Source: an uncultured Bacillota bacterium (GTDB lineage: Bacteria; Bacillota; Clostridia; Peptostreptococcales; Anaerovoracaceae). From it: DNA of 14,888 bases. Below the pieces are notes generated by a model, which searched no databases, was not told the DNA's origin, and worked only from the letters and a program-made list of their open reading frames with translations. Location of the stretch: NCBI GenBank assembly GCA_959606705.1, contig CAUHLX010000025.1, positions 1-14,888 on the forward strand, in the 5' to 3' direction. The position numbers and the translations under genes are program-made. Shown here piece after piece: positions 1 through 7,528 of the stretch. Within the stretch, counting starts at the first letter, position 1. Each line of letters opens with the position of its first letter.

Positions 1-816
1 GGTCACCGGCACACTTTTGATATCTTTGTAGAATCCTTCTTCCTCATAGGCCTTGGTATTGGTCGTGGCCAGAAAATAACTCTCCGTTTTCCGCAGCATG
101 CTCATCATGGAGCCCCGGTCACACAGAGTGAGAAAGGACCCGGGTTGAAACTGCCGAAAGATTTCCCGGTCGATGGAACGGAAGAGCTCATTCTGCTCCT
201 CGATGACGATCATGCGGTGAGAACGCAGGAAATCCAAACTCACCTCCGTCGCTTCATTGCGGTACAGCTCGGAATTTTCACCGAAGAGAATGCAGGGGGG
301 TTCGTCGGACAGCTTATGGTATTCCAGATCGTGTGCCCAGATCAAGGCCATCCACTGTTCCTTGCGGATAGAGGGCATCATCAAGATTCCCAGCTCGGAT
401 ACTCCGCCGGCCACCTCGGAAAGGATATCCATGCGGGTCTGTTCCCGGTAACTGAAGTTGATCATTCGATCCTGATGGCGATTGCAAAGCTTGGAAAACG
501 CCTGACTGGCAAAGAGAAGGTAGTACACCGAGATGCTGAACCTGCGGGTTCCCCCCTGCTCCCCTTTTCCGGCATATTCCATGATTTCCCCATATTGTTT
601 GAGTATTTCTCTGCCCCGTTCCACGAAAAACAGCCCGAACTCCGTCAGCTCGATCCCGCTGCCCGTGCGCACGAACAAATCCGTGGCCAGATCCCGTTCC
701 AGCGCCTTGATGGAGGAACTGAGACTGGACTGGGCCACGTAAAGATTCTGGGCCGCCTTATTTATGGAACCGGTCCTTGCCACTTCAATTGCCTGTTGAA
801 TCTGCTCAATCTTCAT
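1..816 (-). CDS. LysR-family transcriptional regulator (partial, C-terminus beyond left edge)
   Basis: The minus strand is open for 272 codons from an ATG at 816 to the window edge, so the C-terminus is missing. The first ~60 residues are a typical LysR winged helix-turn-helix: it begins MKIEQIQQAIEVARTGSINK, then AAQNLYVAQSSLSSSIKALE and a LFVRTGSGIELTEFG wing. The linker and most of the substrate-binding-like effector domain follow. An AAGGAG site lies 7 nt before the ATG. The gene is divergent from the DUF819/D-aminoacylase operon with a 231-bp shared control region, the classic arrangement for a LysR activator of the neighbouring operon that also represses itself. The likely ligand is a substrate or product of that operon, perhaps an N-acyl or free D-amino acid, but that is inference. 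Family assignment is firm; target and ligand are not shown. Confidence 0.9.
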   Translation of the reverse strand, partial: MKIEQIQQAIEVARTGSINKAAQNLYVAQSSLSSSIKALERDLATDLFVRTGSGIELTEFGLFFVERGREILKQYGEIMEYAGKGEQGGTRRFSISVYYLLFASQAFSKLCNRHQDRMINFSYREQTRMDILSEVAGGVSELGILMMPSIRKEQWMALIWAHDLEYHKLSDEPPCILFGENSELYRNEATEVSLDFLRSHRMIVIEEQNELFRSIDREIFRQFQPGSFLTLCDRGSMMSMLRKTESYFLATTNTKAYEEEGFYKDIKSVPVT

Positions 817-855
817 ATCGCACTCCTTGTCCGCTTGAAACAGCCCTCAAACCTT

Positions 856-914
856 CGAAATATTTTCGGCATTTTCCCTATCTATCGAAATTCTCGCTAT
901 TTTTATCCGAAATT
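856..914. promoter_or_regulatory. Candidate LysR operator: three phased CGAAA elements
   Basis: CGAAA occurs at 856, 886 and 908. The first is a perfect inverted repeat, CGAAATATTTTCG (856-868). The second lies in TATCGAAATTCTCG and the third in TATCCGAAATTATA. The spacings of 30 and 22 bp are close to three and two helical turns, so all three would face the same side of the DNA. Using the TATAAT at 944-949 for the DUF819 operon, the middle element centres near -65, the usual recognition-site position for LysR proteins, and the third near -45. Assignment to the adjacent regulator is inference. Confidence 0.45.
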
Positions 915-940
915 ATATATAACACACAGAAGAACGTCAA
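912..940 (-). promoter_or_regulatory. Promoter of the LysR gene
   Basis: Read on the minus strand, TTGACG (940-935) and a perfect TATAAT (917-912) are separated by exactly 17 bp. This is the best sigma-A-type promoter in the window. Transcription would start near 905, about 90 nt before the LysR ATG. A CGAAATT element (908-914) overlaps the -10, which fits negative autoregulation. Confidence 0.7.
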
Positions 941-943
941 GAG

Positions 944-949
944 TATAAT
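944..949 (+). promoter_or_regulatory. -10 element for the DUF819/D-aminoacylase operon
   Basis: A perfect TATAAT on the plus strand lies just outside the LysR gene's -35. No TTGACA-like hexamer is found 16-18 bp upstream (the bases are AACACA), as expected for an activator-dependent promoter. Transcription would begin near 956 and give a leader of about 92 nt. Confidence 0.45.
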
Positions 950-957
950 AAATCCAA

Positions 958-969
958 TGATAATTATCA
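958..969. repeat. Perfect 12-bp palindrome TGATAATTATCA
   Basis: The palindrome lies just downstream of the predicted start of DUF819 operon transcription, where a bound repressor could block initiation. It is AT-rich and short, so chance is possible. No second copy was seen in the window. Confidence 0.25.
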
Positions 970-1047
970 GACAATTCCAAAGATTTTTCATTCTGCAATA
1001 AGGCAGCGTCTTAAATCGGTATTCAGTCAGAAAGAAGGTTTTGCACT

Positions 1048-2229
1048 ATGACATCGTTAATTCATTCTGACCAGATCTGGCTTGTCTGGATGGTCGTAAT
1101 CGCCATGGGCGCATTCGCTATTTTCGCGGAACAAAAATTTAAGCTGGGCGGCAAGCTGGGCAGCGCCGTCATCGCCATCTTCGGAGCCATGCTGCTGGTC
1201 AATATCCGGCTGATCCCGGTCTCTTCCACCGCCTACGACGTGGTGAACGGGTATATTCTTCCGCTGTCCATTCCCCTTCTGCTGTTTAAATGTGACTTGC
1301 GAAGAATCGTGAAGGAAAGCGGAAAGCTCTTCATCATCTTTCACGTAGCCGCCATCGGTACCATGATCGGCAGCGTCATCTGCAGTCTGGTCTTCCGTAA
1401 CACCGCCGGCATCGGCGGCGTAGCCGCTATGTCCACCGGCGCTTATATCGGAGGCACCGTAAACCTGGTCGCCATGGGACAGACCTTCCACATGGACGCC
1501 ACTTACATCAACGCGGTGGCGATTGCGGCGAACTTGGCTCTGGCCATTCTCATGGTCATCCTGGGAACCGCCGGCAACACGAAATTCATCCGCCGGAACT
1601 ACGGCCATCCTCACATCGACGAATTCGAGAGCTTCGGCGATCAATCCAAACCCCTGGCCGGCCAGTACTGGAAACCCAAGGAAATTTCCCTTCTCAGCTT
1701 GTCCCTCAGTCTGGCCGCCACCTTTCTCATCACGGGAGTCAGCCAGACGATCTGCGGCTGGGTCAACGCCACCGACGCGCCCATGCTGGTCAAGCAGCTG
1801 TTCGGAAGCATCTTCCTGGTAATGACCTTGATCACCGTGGTTTTGGTCACCCTGTTCCCCAAATTTTTCGAAAAGCTCAACGGGGCGGAGGAAATCGGCA
1901 ATTTCATGATCGTGCTCTTCTTCGTAGCCCTGGGCTGCGCGGCCAATTTAACCGAGCTGTTGAAGGTAGGCACCGTCGCCATCGTGTTTATTCTGGTGAT
2001 CATCGTCTGCAATCTGGGAATCAATCTGCTGGCCGGAAAGCTCTTCAAATGGAACTACGAAGACATGGCCTGCAGCAGCTGCGCCACGATCGGCGGTCCC
2101 ACTACCGCGGCGGCTCTGGCCATCAACAAGGGCTGGAACGCCTTAGTGGTCCCCTCCATTCTGGTCGGCTTATACGGATACATCATCGGAAATTACTGCG
2201 GCGTTTTCATTGGAAATCTATTCTCATAA
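1048..2229 (+). CDS. DUF819 (YjcL-like) integral membrane protein, probable transporter
   Basis: This 393-residue protein is very hydrophobic, with about ten to twelve membrane segments and an extended cytosolic stretch near residues 175-210. It matches the DUF819 family by its overall pattern and by two related half-motifs: STGAYIGGTVNLVAMGQ (residues ~131-147) and ATIGGPTTAAALAINKG near the C-terminus. The two similar glycine-rich re-entrant-like segments suggest an inverted-repeat carrier fold. An AGAAGG site precedes the ATG. The D-aminoacylase gene starts 17 bp downstream, so the two are very likely cotranscribed, and the protein is a good candidate importer of N-acylated D-amino acids or a related amide. 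DUF819 substrates are generally unknown, so the substrate is inferred from context only. Confidence 0.88.
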   Translation: MTSLIHSDQIWLVWMVVIAMGAFAIFAEQKFKLGGKLGSAVIAIFGAMLLVNIRLIPVSSTAYDVVNGYILPLSIPLLLFKCDLRRIVKESGKLFIIFHVAAIGTMIGSVICSLVFRNTAGIGGVAAMSTGAYIGGTVNLVAMGQTFHMDATYINAVAIAANLALAILMVILGTAGNTKFIRRNYGHPHIDEFESFGDQSKPLAGQYWKPKEISLLSLSLSLAATFLITGVSQTICGWVNATDAPMLVKQLFGSIFLVMTLITVVLVTLFPKFFEKLNGAEEIGNFMIVLFFVALGCAANLTELLKVGTVAIVFILVIIVCNLGINLLAGKLFKWNYEDMACSSCATIGGPTTAAALAINKGWNALVVPSILVGLYGYIIGNYCGVFIGNLFS

Positions 2230-2246
2230 CCTAAAAGGAGCCCGTC

Positions 2247-3845
2247 ATGTACGATTTACTGATTCAAAATACCATGATCATCGATGGAACGGGGAAACCG
2301 GCTTTTCCCGGAAGCGTGGCCGCCGGCAATGGTGTCATCCGCCTTCTGCCCGCCCGCACGGACGCGGAGGCCCTTCGAGTCATCGACGGCACGGGCCGTT
2401 ATGTCTGCCCCGGCTTCATCGATTCTCACTCCCATGGGGATATTCCGTTAGGTTTGGACTTCGCGTCCTTCTCAAAGATTTCCCAGGGAATCACCACCCA
2501 GGTAGCGGGAATGTGCGGATTTTCCATGTTTCCCGTCAACCCTGACAATTTGGGAATGTTTCAGGATAGCCTGGGGCTGTTTCTGGATTCGTTTCCGGAA
2601 GAAATGCCTGCCTTTACCACCTGCGAACGTTACCTGCGGTACGCTGATCACGTAAAAAAGCCGGAAAATACTCGTTTTCTAGTGGGACATGTCAGCCTGC
2701 GGGCAGCGGCGATGGGTTACGACAATCGCAAACCCACTGCGGGGGAACTGGCCCGGATGAAAGAAATGCTGCGGGAAGCCATGGAGCACGGGGCCGGAGG
2801 CTTTTCCAGCGGTCTCATCTACATCCCCAGTGCCTACGCCGATACGGATGAGCTGACGGAGCTCTGCAAGGTGGCGGCGGAATACGACGGCCTCTACACC
2901 ACTCACCTGCGCAACGAATCCACCGCCGCGCTGGCCTCCGTGGCGGAAGCCATCGACGTGACCCGCCGTTCCGGAGTTCGAACCCTGATCTCTCACCATA
3001 AGATCGGCGGGAGGCAATGCTGGGGAGACTCTCAGAAGACCATCGACATGATCGAGGCGGCGAATGAAGAGGGCTTGTCGGTGAGCTGTGATCAGTATCC
3101 TTACACCGCTTCGATGACGCACTTGAGCGTCTGCGCGCCGCCCAAATACTATTCCGGCGGACTGGCCGGAATGGTAGAACATTTGAAAAATCCCCGGACC
3201 AGAGCACGGATTCGCGAAGAGATGAACGATCCGGATACTCCTTATGACAATTATTACTTGAATGCGGGGGGCTGGGAGGGAGTCTTTCTCAGCAAATCTC
3301 CGAAACTGCCCGAAGCGGAGAAGATGACCATCGCCGAATACGCGGCGAAAACAGGCCAGGACCCTTTCGACGCGTTCTGTGAGATCATGATCGCCAACCA
3401 CGGTGTAGCCTCCGCGATCTATTTCTGCATGTGTGACGAGGATTTATTCCGTATCATTCGGTATAAAAACACCGTGGTGGGAACGGACGGAATCATTCGC
3501 TCCGCTTCCGACCAAGCACACCCGCGCGCTTACGGAACCTTTCCACACGCAATTCGGGTCTTTGTCAAGGAGCACCACCTCTTTTCCCTGGAGGAAATGA
3601 TTCGTAAAATGACCTCCTTGACGGCGGAAATCGCCGGGATTCCCAACAAAGGAACGCTCAAAGACGGCTGGGACGCGGATCTTCTCGTCCTGGACTACGA
3701 TCATCTTTTGGACCGTGCGGACTATGTCCGTCCAAACCTTCCGTGCGAGGGAATCGATCAGGTAATCGTCGGCGGTCAGGTGGTGTATGAGGACAAAAAA
3801 TTAACCGGAGCCACCCCGGGAAGGGTACTCCGGCTCCACGGCTAA
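2247..3845 (+). CDS. N-acyl-D-amino-acid deacylase (D-aminoacylase), amidohydrolase superfamily
   Basis: The 532-residue protein has the D-aminoacylase architecture: a small beta-sandwich start (MYDLLIQNTMIIDGTG), then a TIM barrel with metal motif CPGFIDSHSHGD (His61, His63). Further motifs are AGMCGFS with Cys90, equivalent to the bridging-metal Cys of the family, the GHVSLR segment (His148), THLRNES (His220), ISHHKIGG (His250/251), DQYPYTAS, and VGTDG (Asp414, the catalytic Asp position). Length is normal for the family (about 480-540). Such enzymes are cytoplasmic zinc hydrolases that release a free D-amino acid from its N-acyl derivative; some relatives hydrolyse other cyclic or acyl amides. 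AAAGGAG lies just before the ATG, and the gene follows the DUF819 transporter by 17 bp. It ends 4 bp before the convergent gamma-glutamyltransferase gene, with no clear terminator between them. Confidence 0.88.
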   Translation: MYDLLIQNTMIIDGTGKPAFPGSVAAGNGVIRLLPARTDAEALRVIDGTGRYVCPGFIDSHSHGDIPLGLDFASFSKISQGITTQVAGMCGFSMFPVNPDNLGMFQDSLGLFLDSFPEEMPAFTTCERYLRYADHVKKPENTRFLVGHVSLRAAAMGYDNRKPTAGELARMKEMLREAMEHGAGGFSSGLIYIPSAYADTDELTELCKVAAEYDGLYTTHLRNESTAALASVAEAIDVTRRSGVRTLISHHKIGGRQCWGDSQKTIDMIEAANEEGLSVSCDQYPYTASMTHLSVCAPPKYYSGGLAGMVEHLKNPRTRARIREEMNDPDTPYDNYYLNAGGWEGVFLSKSPKLPEAEKMTIAEYAAKTGQDPFDAFCEIMIANHGVASAIYFCMCDEDLFRIIRYKNTVVGTDGIIRSASDQAHPRAYGTFPHAIRVFVKEHHLFSLEEMIRKMTSLTAEIAGIPNKGTLKDGWDADLLVLDYDHLLDRADYVRPNLPCEGIDQVIVGGQVVYEDKKLTGATPGRVLRLHG

Positions 3846-3849
3846 ACGC

Positions 3850-5499
3850 CTACCACACCGCTATGGTGCCGTCGGCTCTGGGCTCCGTCGCTCCGGCGTA
3901 GGAGCCTAGTTCCGTTTTCCAGATGATCTGCCCTCTTCCGAAGGTCAGAAAGTCCTCCGCCACCTCAATCCGGTGGCCCAGCCGCCGCAGTCCCTCCACC
4001 GCTTCCGCGGGGAAGGACGGTTCCACCAGGACCCGCCGGTCCTCCAGCCACTGCCAGCGGGGAACGTCCAGTGCGCTCTGCGGGTTGAGATGAAAATCCA
4101 GAGTGTTCATGATGACCTGCACGTGTCCCTGCGGCTGCATGAATCCTCCCATGACTCCAAAGGGGCCCACCGCCTCTCCGGACTTGGTGAGGAATCCGGG
4201 GATGATGGTGTGATAGGGCTTCTTGCCCGGTGCCAGACAGTTCTCGGATTCCTCATCCAGGGAAAAATTGTGTCCTCGGTCTTGGAGACAGATGCCGGTC
4301 CCCGGCACCACGATCCCCGAACCGAACTCACGATAGCCGCTCTGAATCATGGAAACCATGTTTCCTTCCTCGTCTGCGGCGCAGAAATACACCGTCCCCC
4401 CCTGATCCGGTCTTCCCGGTTCCGGCGTGAGCGCCCGCTCCTCGATCAGCGCCCGGCGCCTGGCCGCGTAATCCTGTGAAAGCAGCTGCTCCACCGACAC
4501 CTTCATATATCTGGGATCGGTCACATAGCGTTTGCCATCTACGTAGGCCAGCTTCATCGCTTCCAGTTGACGATGATACGTTTCCACCGAGGTCCGCGAA
4601 TCCTCCGGGAAGGAGAACCCCTCTAAAATATTCAACGCCATCAAAGCTGCGATCCCATGGCCGTTGGGGGGGATCTCCCACACATCATAGCCTCGATATC
4701 TTACCGAGATCGGCTCCACCCATTCCGGTCGATAGGCGGCCAGATCCGCTTTCCGCAGAAATCCTCCCTGCCCGGCGCAGCACTCATCGATCCGCTCCGC
4801 AAGCTCCCCTCGGTAAAACGATTCACACTTGGTTTCCGCCAGCTGACGAAGCGTCGACCCCAGCTCCTCGGACCCCCATAGCTCCCCGATTTCCGGTGCG
4901 CGGCCTTTCGGCGCAAACATTCGAAACCAAGGCTGAAATTCAGCCCCGGTGAAGCTTTGAGAAAATTCCTCATAGCACTGCTTCCATATGGTCCCGATCA
5001 CCGGAGTGACCGCGAAGCCCTCGGAGGCACAGCGGATGGCCGGTTCAAACAGCGTTTCGAAGGGCAGACGGCCGAAGCGGCGGGACAGCTCCGCCCAGGC
5101 CCCGGGAGCGCCTGGCACCGTAATGGGGATCATGCCGTAAGGAGGCATAGCCTCGCAGCCCAGCTCCCGGACCTTTTTCGCCTCGGCCAGCATGGGAGCC
5201 GGACCGCTGGAATTGAGGCCGTACGGTTTTCCCGCACACCCGGCGCCTCGTGCCTTTGCTTCCTCTCCCTCCATCCATACCAGGGCAAAGGCATCGGAAC
5301 CCACCCCGTTGGAAATGGGCTCCACCACCGTCAGGCAAATCGCCACAGCCACCGCGGCATCCACTGCGTTTCCGCCCCTTTTCAGCATTTCCAGTCCTGC
5401 CTGCGCCGCCAGCGGCTGCGAGGCACAGACCATACCCTTTTTCCCATAGCACACGCTCCGCCGTGAGGGAGCGGTGTCCTTCCACGCGTCAAACCTCAT
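3850..5499 (-). CDS. Gamma-glutamyltransferase family protein (cytoplasmic, YwrD-like Ntn hydrolase)
   Basis: The 549-residue protein is a full-length gamma-glutamyltransferase-family N-terminal nucleophile hydrolase. Signatures are GGNAVDAAVAVAICLTVVEP (42-61), GMIPITVPGAPGAW (122-135), the autocleavage and nucleophile site DQGGTVYF with catalytic Thr369, the SMIQS strand, and VMGGFMQPQGHVQ near the C-terminus. Maturation would give a ~368-residue large and a ~181-residue small subunit. No signal peptide is present, unlike classical periplasmic or secreted Ggt. Where classical enzymes have the glutamate-binding Arg in a RETAP-type motif, this one has GLNSSGPAP, as in YwrD-like and cephalosporin-acylase-like branches. 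Its true substrate may therefore be another gamma-glutamyl or acyl amide rather than glutathione. An AGGAGG site lies 8 nt before the ATG. The gene is monocistronic and convergent with the D-aminoacylase. Confidence 0.88.
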   Translation of the reverse strand: MRFDAWKDTAPSRRSVCYGKKGMVCASQPLAAQAGLEMLKRGGNAVDAAVAVAICLTVVEPISNGVGSDAFALVWMEGEEAKARGAGCAGKPYGLNSSGPAPMLAEAKKVRELGCEAMPPYGMIPITVPGAPGAWAELSRRFGRLPFETLFEPAIRCASEGFAVTPVIGTIWKQCYEEFSQSFTGAEFQPWFRMFAPKGRAPEIGELWGSEELGSTLRQLAETKCESFYRGELAERIDECCAGQGGFLRKADLAAYRPEWVEPISVRYRGYDVWEIPPNGHGIAALMALNILEGFSFPEDSRTSVETYHRQLEAMKLAYVDGKRYVTDPRYMKVSVEQLLSQDYAARRRALIEERALTPEPGRPDQGGTVYFCAADEEGNMVSMIQSGYREFGSGIVVPGTGICLQDRGHNFSLDEESENCLAPGKKPYHTIIPGFLTKSGEAVGPFGVMGGFMQPQGHVQVIMNTLDFHLNPQSALDVPRWQWLEDRRVLVEPSFPAEAVEGLRRLGHRIEVAEDFLTFGRGQIIWKTELGSYAGATEPRADGTIAVW

Positions 5500-5608
5500 C
5501 TGTCATTCCTCCTATGCCCTACTCCGGCCATCCTCCGGCCGCTTTCCTCTCGTCCTACCTATTAAGATAATCCACCCTCGTGACGCTGTCTACCCGGAAA
5601 ACGACAAA

Positions 5609-5614
5609 ATTATA
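5609..5614 (-). promoter_or_regulatory. Candidate -10 for the gamma-glutamyltransferase gene
   Basis: On the minus strand a perfect TATAAT, preceded by TGAA, lies in the 177-bp divergent spacer 5500-5676. No good -35 was found at the right distance. Transcription would begin near 5602, leaving a leader of about 100 nt. The rest of the spacer shows nothing else I can name. Confidence 0.35.
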
Positions 5615-5634
5615 TTCAGTCAATGGGGAATTCG

Positions 5635-5643
5635 TGGTAAAAT
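5635..5643 (+). promoter_or_regulatory. Extended -10 promoter for the DUF362-nitroreductase operon
   Basis: TGGTAAAAT (TGn plus TAAAAT) lies 34 bp upstream of the DUF362 start codon and would give a start near 5650. A weak -35 (TTCAGT, 5615-5620) is 17 bp upstream; the TG extension could compensate for it. Confidence 0.45.
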
Positions 5644-5676
5644 AAACAGATCAAGAAGAAACGAGGTGCTAAGCTC

Positions 5677-6816
5677 ATGGAACAATCTAAGGTATATTTT
5701 ACGGACATGCGTACCACGCTGGAGGAAAACCTGCTGCAAAAATTGGAACGCCTGATCAAAACGGCGGGAATCGAGACCATCGACTTTCATAAGAAGTTTA
5801 CGGCAATTAAAATTCACTTCGGTGAGCCTGGAAATTTGGCCTATCTGAGACCCAACTACTCCAAAGTCGTGGCGGATCTGATCCGCAAAAACGGCGGCAA
5901 GCCCTTCCTCACCGACTGCAACACGCTCTACGTGGGCGGTCGGAAGAATGCTCCGGACCATTTGGACAGCGCTTATGAAAACGGCTACAATCCCTTTGCC
6001 ACCGGCTGTCACGTGATCATTGCCGACGGTCTCAAGGGTACGGATGAAGTTCTGGTTCCGGTGGACGGCGACTATGTAAAGGAAGCAAAAATCGGACGAG
6101 CCATCATGGACGCGGACGTGTTCATCACCTTGACGCATTTCAAGGGGCATGAGCAGACCGGCTTCGGCGGCGCGTTGAAGAATATCGGGATGGGCTGCGG
6201 CTCCCGGGCCGGAAAAATGGAAATGCACAGCGCCGGCAAACCCTTCGTCCGCCGGAAGCGCTGTGTCAGCTGTGGAGCTTGTGTGAAAAACTGCGCCCAC
6301 GGAGCAATTACCTTCGTGGAGAAAAAAGCGCAGATCAACCATGACAAATGCGTAGGCTGCGGCCGCTGTATCGGTGCCTGCCCCGTGGATGCGGTAACCC
6401 CGCCCAACGACGAATCCACCATCGTGCTCAATCGGAAGATCGCCGAATACACCGCGGCGGTGATCAAGGACCGCCCGCACTTTCACATCAGCCTGATCGT
6501 GGATGTTTCCCCCAACTGTGACTGTCACAGCGAGAATGATGCGCCTCTCATTCCCAATATCGGAATGCTGGCCAGCTTCGACCCGGTGGCGCTGGATCAG
6601 TGCTGTGCGGACCTCTGCCAAAAACAGCCGGTACTTTCCAATTGTCTGCTGACGGACAAGGAAAATCCCTACGCCCACATCGGACACCCCTGTCGGCCGG
6701 AAGAGGAACGGGACCACTTCGACATGGCCCATCCCAATACCGACTGGCGGGCCTGCATCCAACAAGCGGTCAAGCTGGGAATCGGTACGGACCAATACGA
6801 AATGATTACAATTTAA
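5677..6816 (+). CDS. DUF362 domain protein with two [4Fe-4S] ferredoxin motifs
   Basis: The 379-residue cytoplasmic protein has a DUF362 domain split by a ferredoxin insert. DUF362 features include KIHFGEPGN (45-53), THFKGHEQTGFGGALKNIGMG (153-173) and the late NIGMLASFDPVALDQC segment. The insert holds two classic CxxCxxCxxxC sites, Cys196/199/202/206 and Cys225/228/231/235, for two [4Fe-4S] clusters. Proteins of this kind are common in anaerobes and are thought to carry low-potential electrons; the partner is rarely known. Length is normal for the family. The ribosome site (CGAGGTG) is moderate. The nitroreductase follows after 16 bp, with its Shine-Dalgarno sequence touching this gene's stop codon, so the pair is almost certainly one transcript and may form an electron-transfer couple. 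The partner assignment is inference. Confidence 0.9.
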   Translation: MEQSKVYFTDMRTTLEENLLQKLERLIKTAGIETIDFHKKFTAIKIHFGEPGNLAYLRPNYSKVVADLIRKNGGKPFLTDCNTLYVGGRKNAPDHLDSAYENGYNPFATGCHVIIADGLKGTDEVLVPVDGDYVKEAKIGRAIMDADVFITLTHFKGHEQTGFGGALKNIGMGCGSRAGKMEMHSAGKPFVRRKRCVSCGACVKNCAHGAITFVEKKAQINHDKCVGCGRCIGACPVDAVTPPNDESTIVLNRKIAEYTAAVIKDRPHFHISLIVDVSPNCDCHSENDAPLIPNIGMLASFDPVALDQCCADLCQKQPVLSNCLLTDKENPYAHIGHPCRPEEERDHFDMAHPNTDWRACIQQAVKLGIGTDQYEMITI

Positions 6817-6832
6817 AAGGAGGGATACCGCT

Positions 6833-7357
6833 ATGAAACAAGAAGCCTTGGAAGTGATGAAAAGCCGCAGAAGTGTTCGCAAGTTTCAACGGGAACAGGT
6901 AAAAGAAGAGGCGCTGCAAGCCGTGCTGGAAGCCGGAATTTACGCGCCTACGGGGAAGGATACCCAGTCCCCTATTATCATCGTCGTGCAGGACCCCGAA
7001 ACGATCCGCACCTTGAGCGCGATGAACGCCAAGGTCATGGGAGTCAATTCCGATCCTTATTACGGAGCCCCCACTATTCTGCTGGTTCTGGCGGACCGCG
7101 GCGTCTCCACCCCGGTTCAAGACGGCTGTGCGGTCATGACCAACCTGCTCAACGCCGCTCACGCAGTGGGCCTGGGCTCCTGCTGGGTCAATCGGGAACA
7201 GCAGATGTTCGACAGCGAGGAAGGCAAAGCTCTCCTCAAGGCCTGGGGAGTCGAAGGCGACTACCTAGGAGTAGGCGGCATTGCCCTGGGCTATCCGGCG
7301 GCCGAACTGCCCAAGGCCTCGCCGCGAAAGGAGCACTACGTTTACTACGTTCGGTAG
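6833..7357 (+). CDS. Nitroreductase family flavoprotein
   Basis: The 174-residue protein matches the compact FMN nitroreductases. The N-terminal MKSRRSVRKF is the phosphate-binding signature of FMN, GIYAPTGKDTQS is the second flavin loop, and GVGGIALGYP near residue 145 is the conserved C-terminal loop. Members usually form homodimers, binding one FMN per interface, and reduce nitro groups, quinones or flavins. The reductant may be a nicotinamide or, in anaerobes, ferredoxin. A strong AAAGGAGG site precedes the ATG. The gene follows the DUF362 ferredoxin protein with 16 bp between them, which hints that ferredoxin may feed electrons to it. The natural substrate cannot be told from sequence. 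The hairpin at 7385-7437 lies shortly downstream but has its U-tract on the other strand. Confidence 0.9.
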   Translation: MKQEALEVMKSRRSVRKFQREQVKEEALQAVLEAGIYAPTGKDTQSPIIIVVQDPETIRTLSAMNAKVMGVNSDPYYGAPTILLVLADRGVSTPVQDGCAVMTNLLNAAHAVGLGSCWVNREQQMFDSEEGKALLKAWGVEGDYLGVGGIALGYPAAELPKASPRKEHYVYYVR

Positions 7358-7377
7358 ATCGTATCACTCATTTCAAT

Positions 7378-7437
7378 AAAAAACGAAGAATCCTATCCTT
7401 ATTGGGCATTATTTCTCCTAAAAGGATAGGATTCTTC
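7378..7437 (-). terminator. Intrinsic terminator of the trxB-trx-sulfotransferase operon
   Basis: A perfect 16-bp stem is formed by 7385-7400 and 7422-7437, with a 21-nt loop. Read on the minus strand the stem is followed by CGTTTTTT, a good U-tract. On the plus strand it is followed by CGTTAAAT, so it would end the nitroreductase transcript only weakly, though the stem could still protect that 3' end. Confidence 0.85.
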
Positions 7438-7439
7438 CG

Positions 7440-7528
7440 TTAAATAGACAGGAATTTGATGCAGTCATAACAATCGAATTCCAGCATCAGGCGCTCTTCG
7501 CTGGCAAAAGAATCTTCGCCGCCGATCA
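7440..7528 (-). other. Possible displaced C-terminal coding tail of the sulfotransferase
   Basis: After the sulfotransferase stop (TGA, 7528-7526) the frame one base earlier is open to a TAA at 7442-7440, directly before the terminator. It reads LIGGEDSFASEERLMLEFD then CYDCIKFLSI, with codon choice like the neighbouring genes (GGC, GAA, GCC, AGC, CTG, TTC). One missing base between about 7529 and 7551 would have detached it. An 89-base open stretch can also occur by chance, so this is tentative. Confidence 0.3.

Noticed and set aside
901..930. Third ATAAC-type Crp/Fnr box in the LysR-DUF819 spacer
   Set aside because: ATAAC is followed after 4 bp by AGAAG, not GTTAT, so only a half-site is present.
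145..948. 267-residue plus-strand open frame over the LysR gene
   Set aside because: The opposite strand encodes an unmistakable LysR helix-turn-helix and effector domain, and this frame runs through the promoter region with no ribosome site.
5620..6882. 420-residue open frame on the minus strand across the DUF362 gene
   Set aside because: It is antisense to a gene with clear ferredoxin motifs; the translation has no family features and is explained by the GC-rich third positions of the real gene.
7385..7437. Terminator assigned to the plus-strand nitroreductase operon
   Set aside because: The stem is perfect but the plus-strand flank is CGTTAAAT; the U-tract is on the minus strand, so it was assigned to the sulfotransferase operon.
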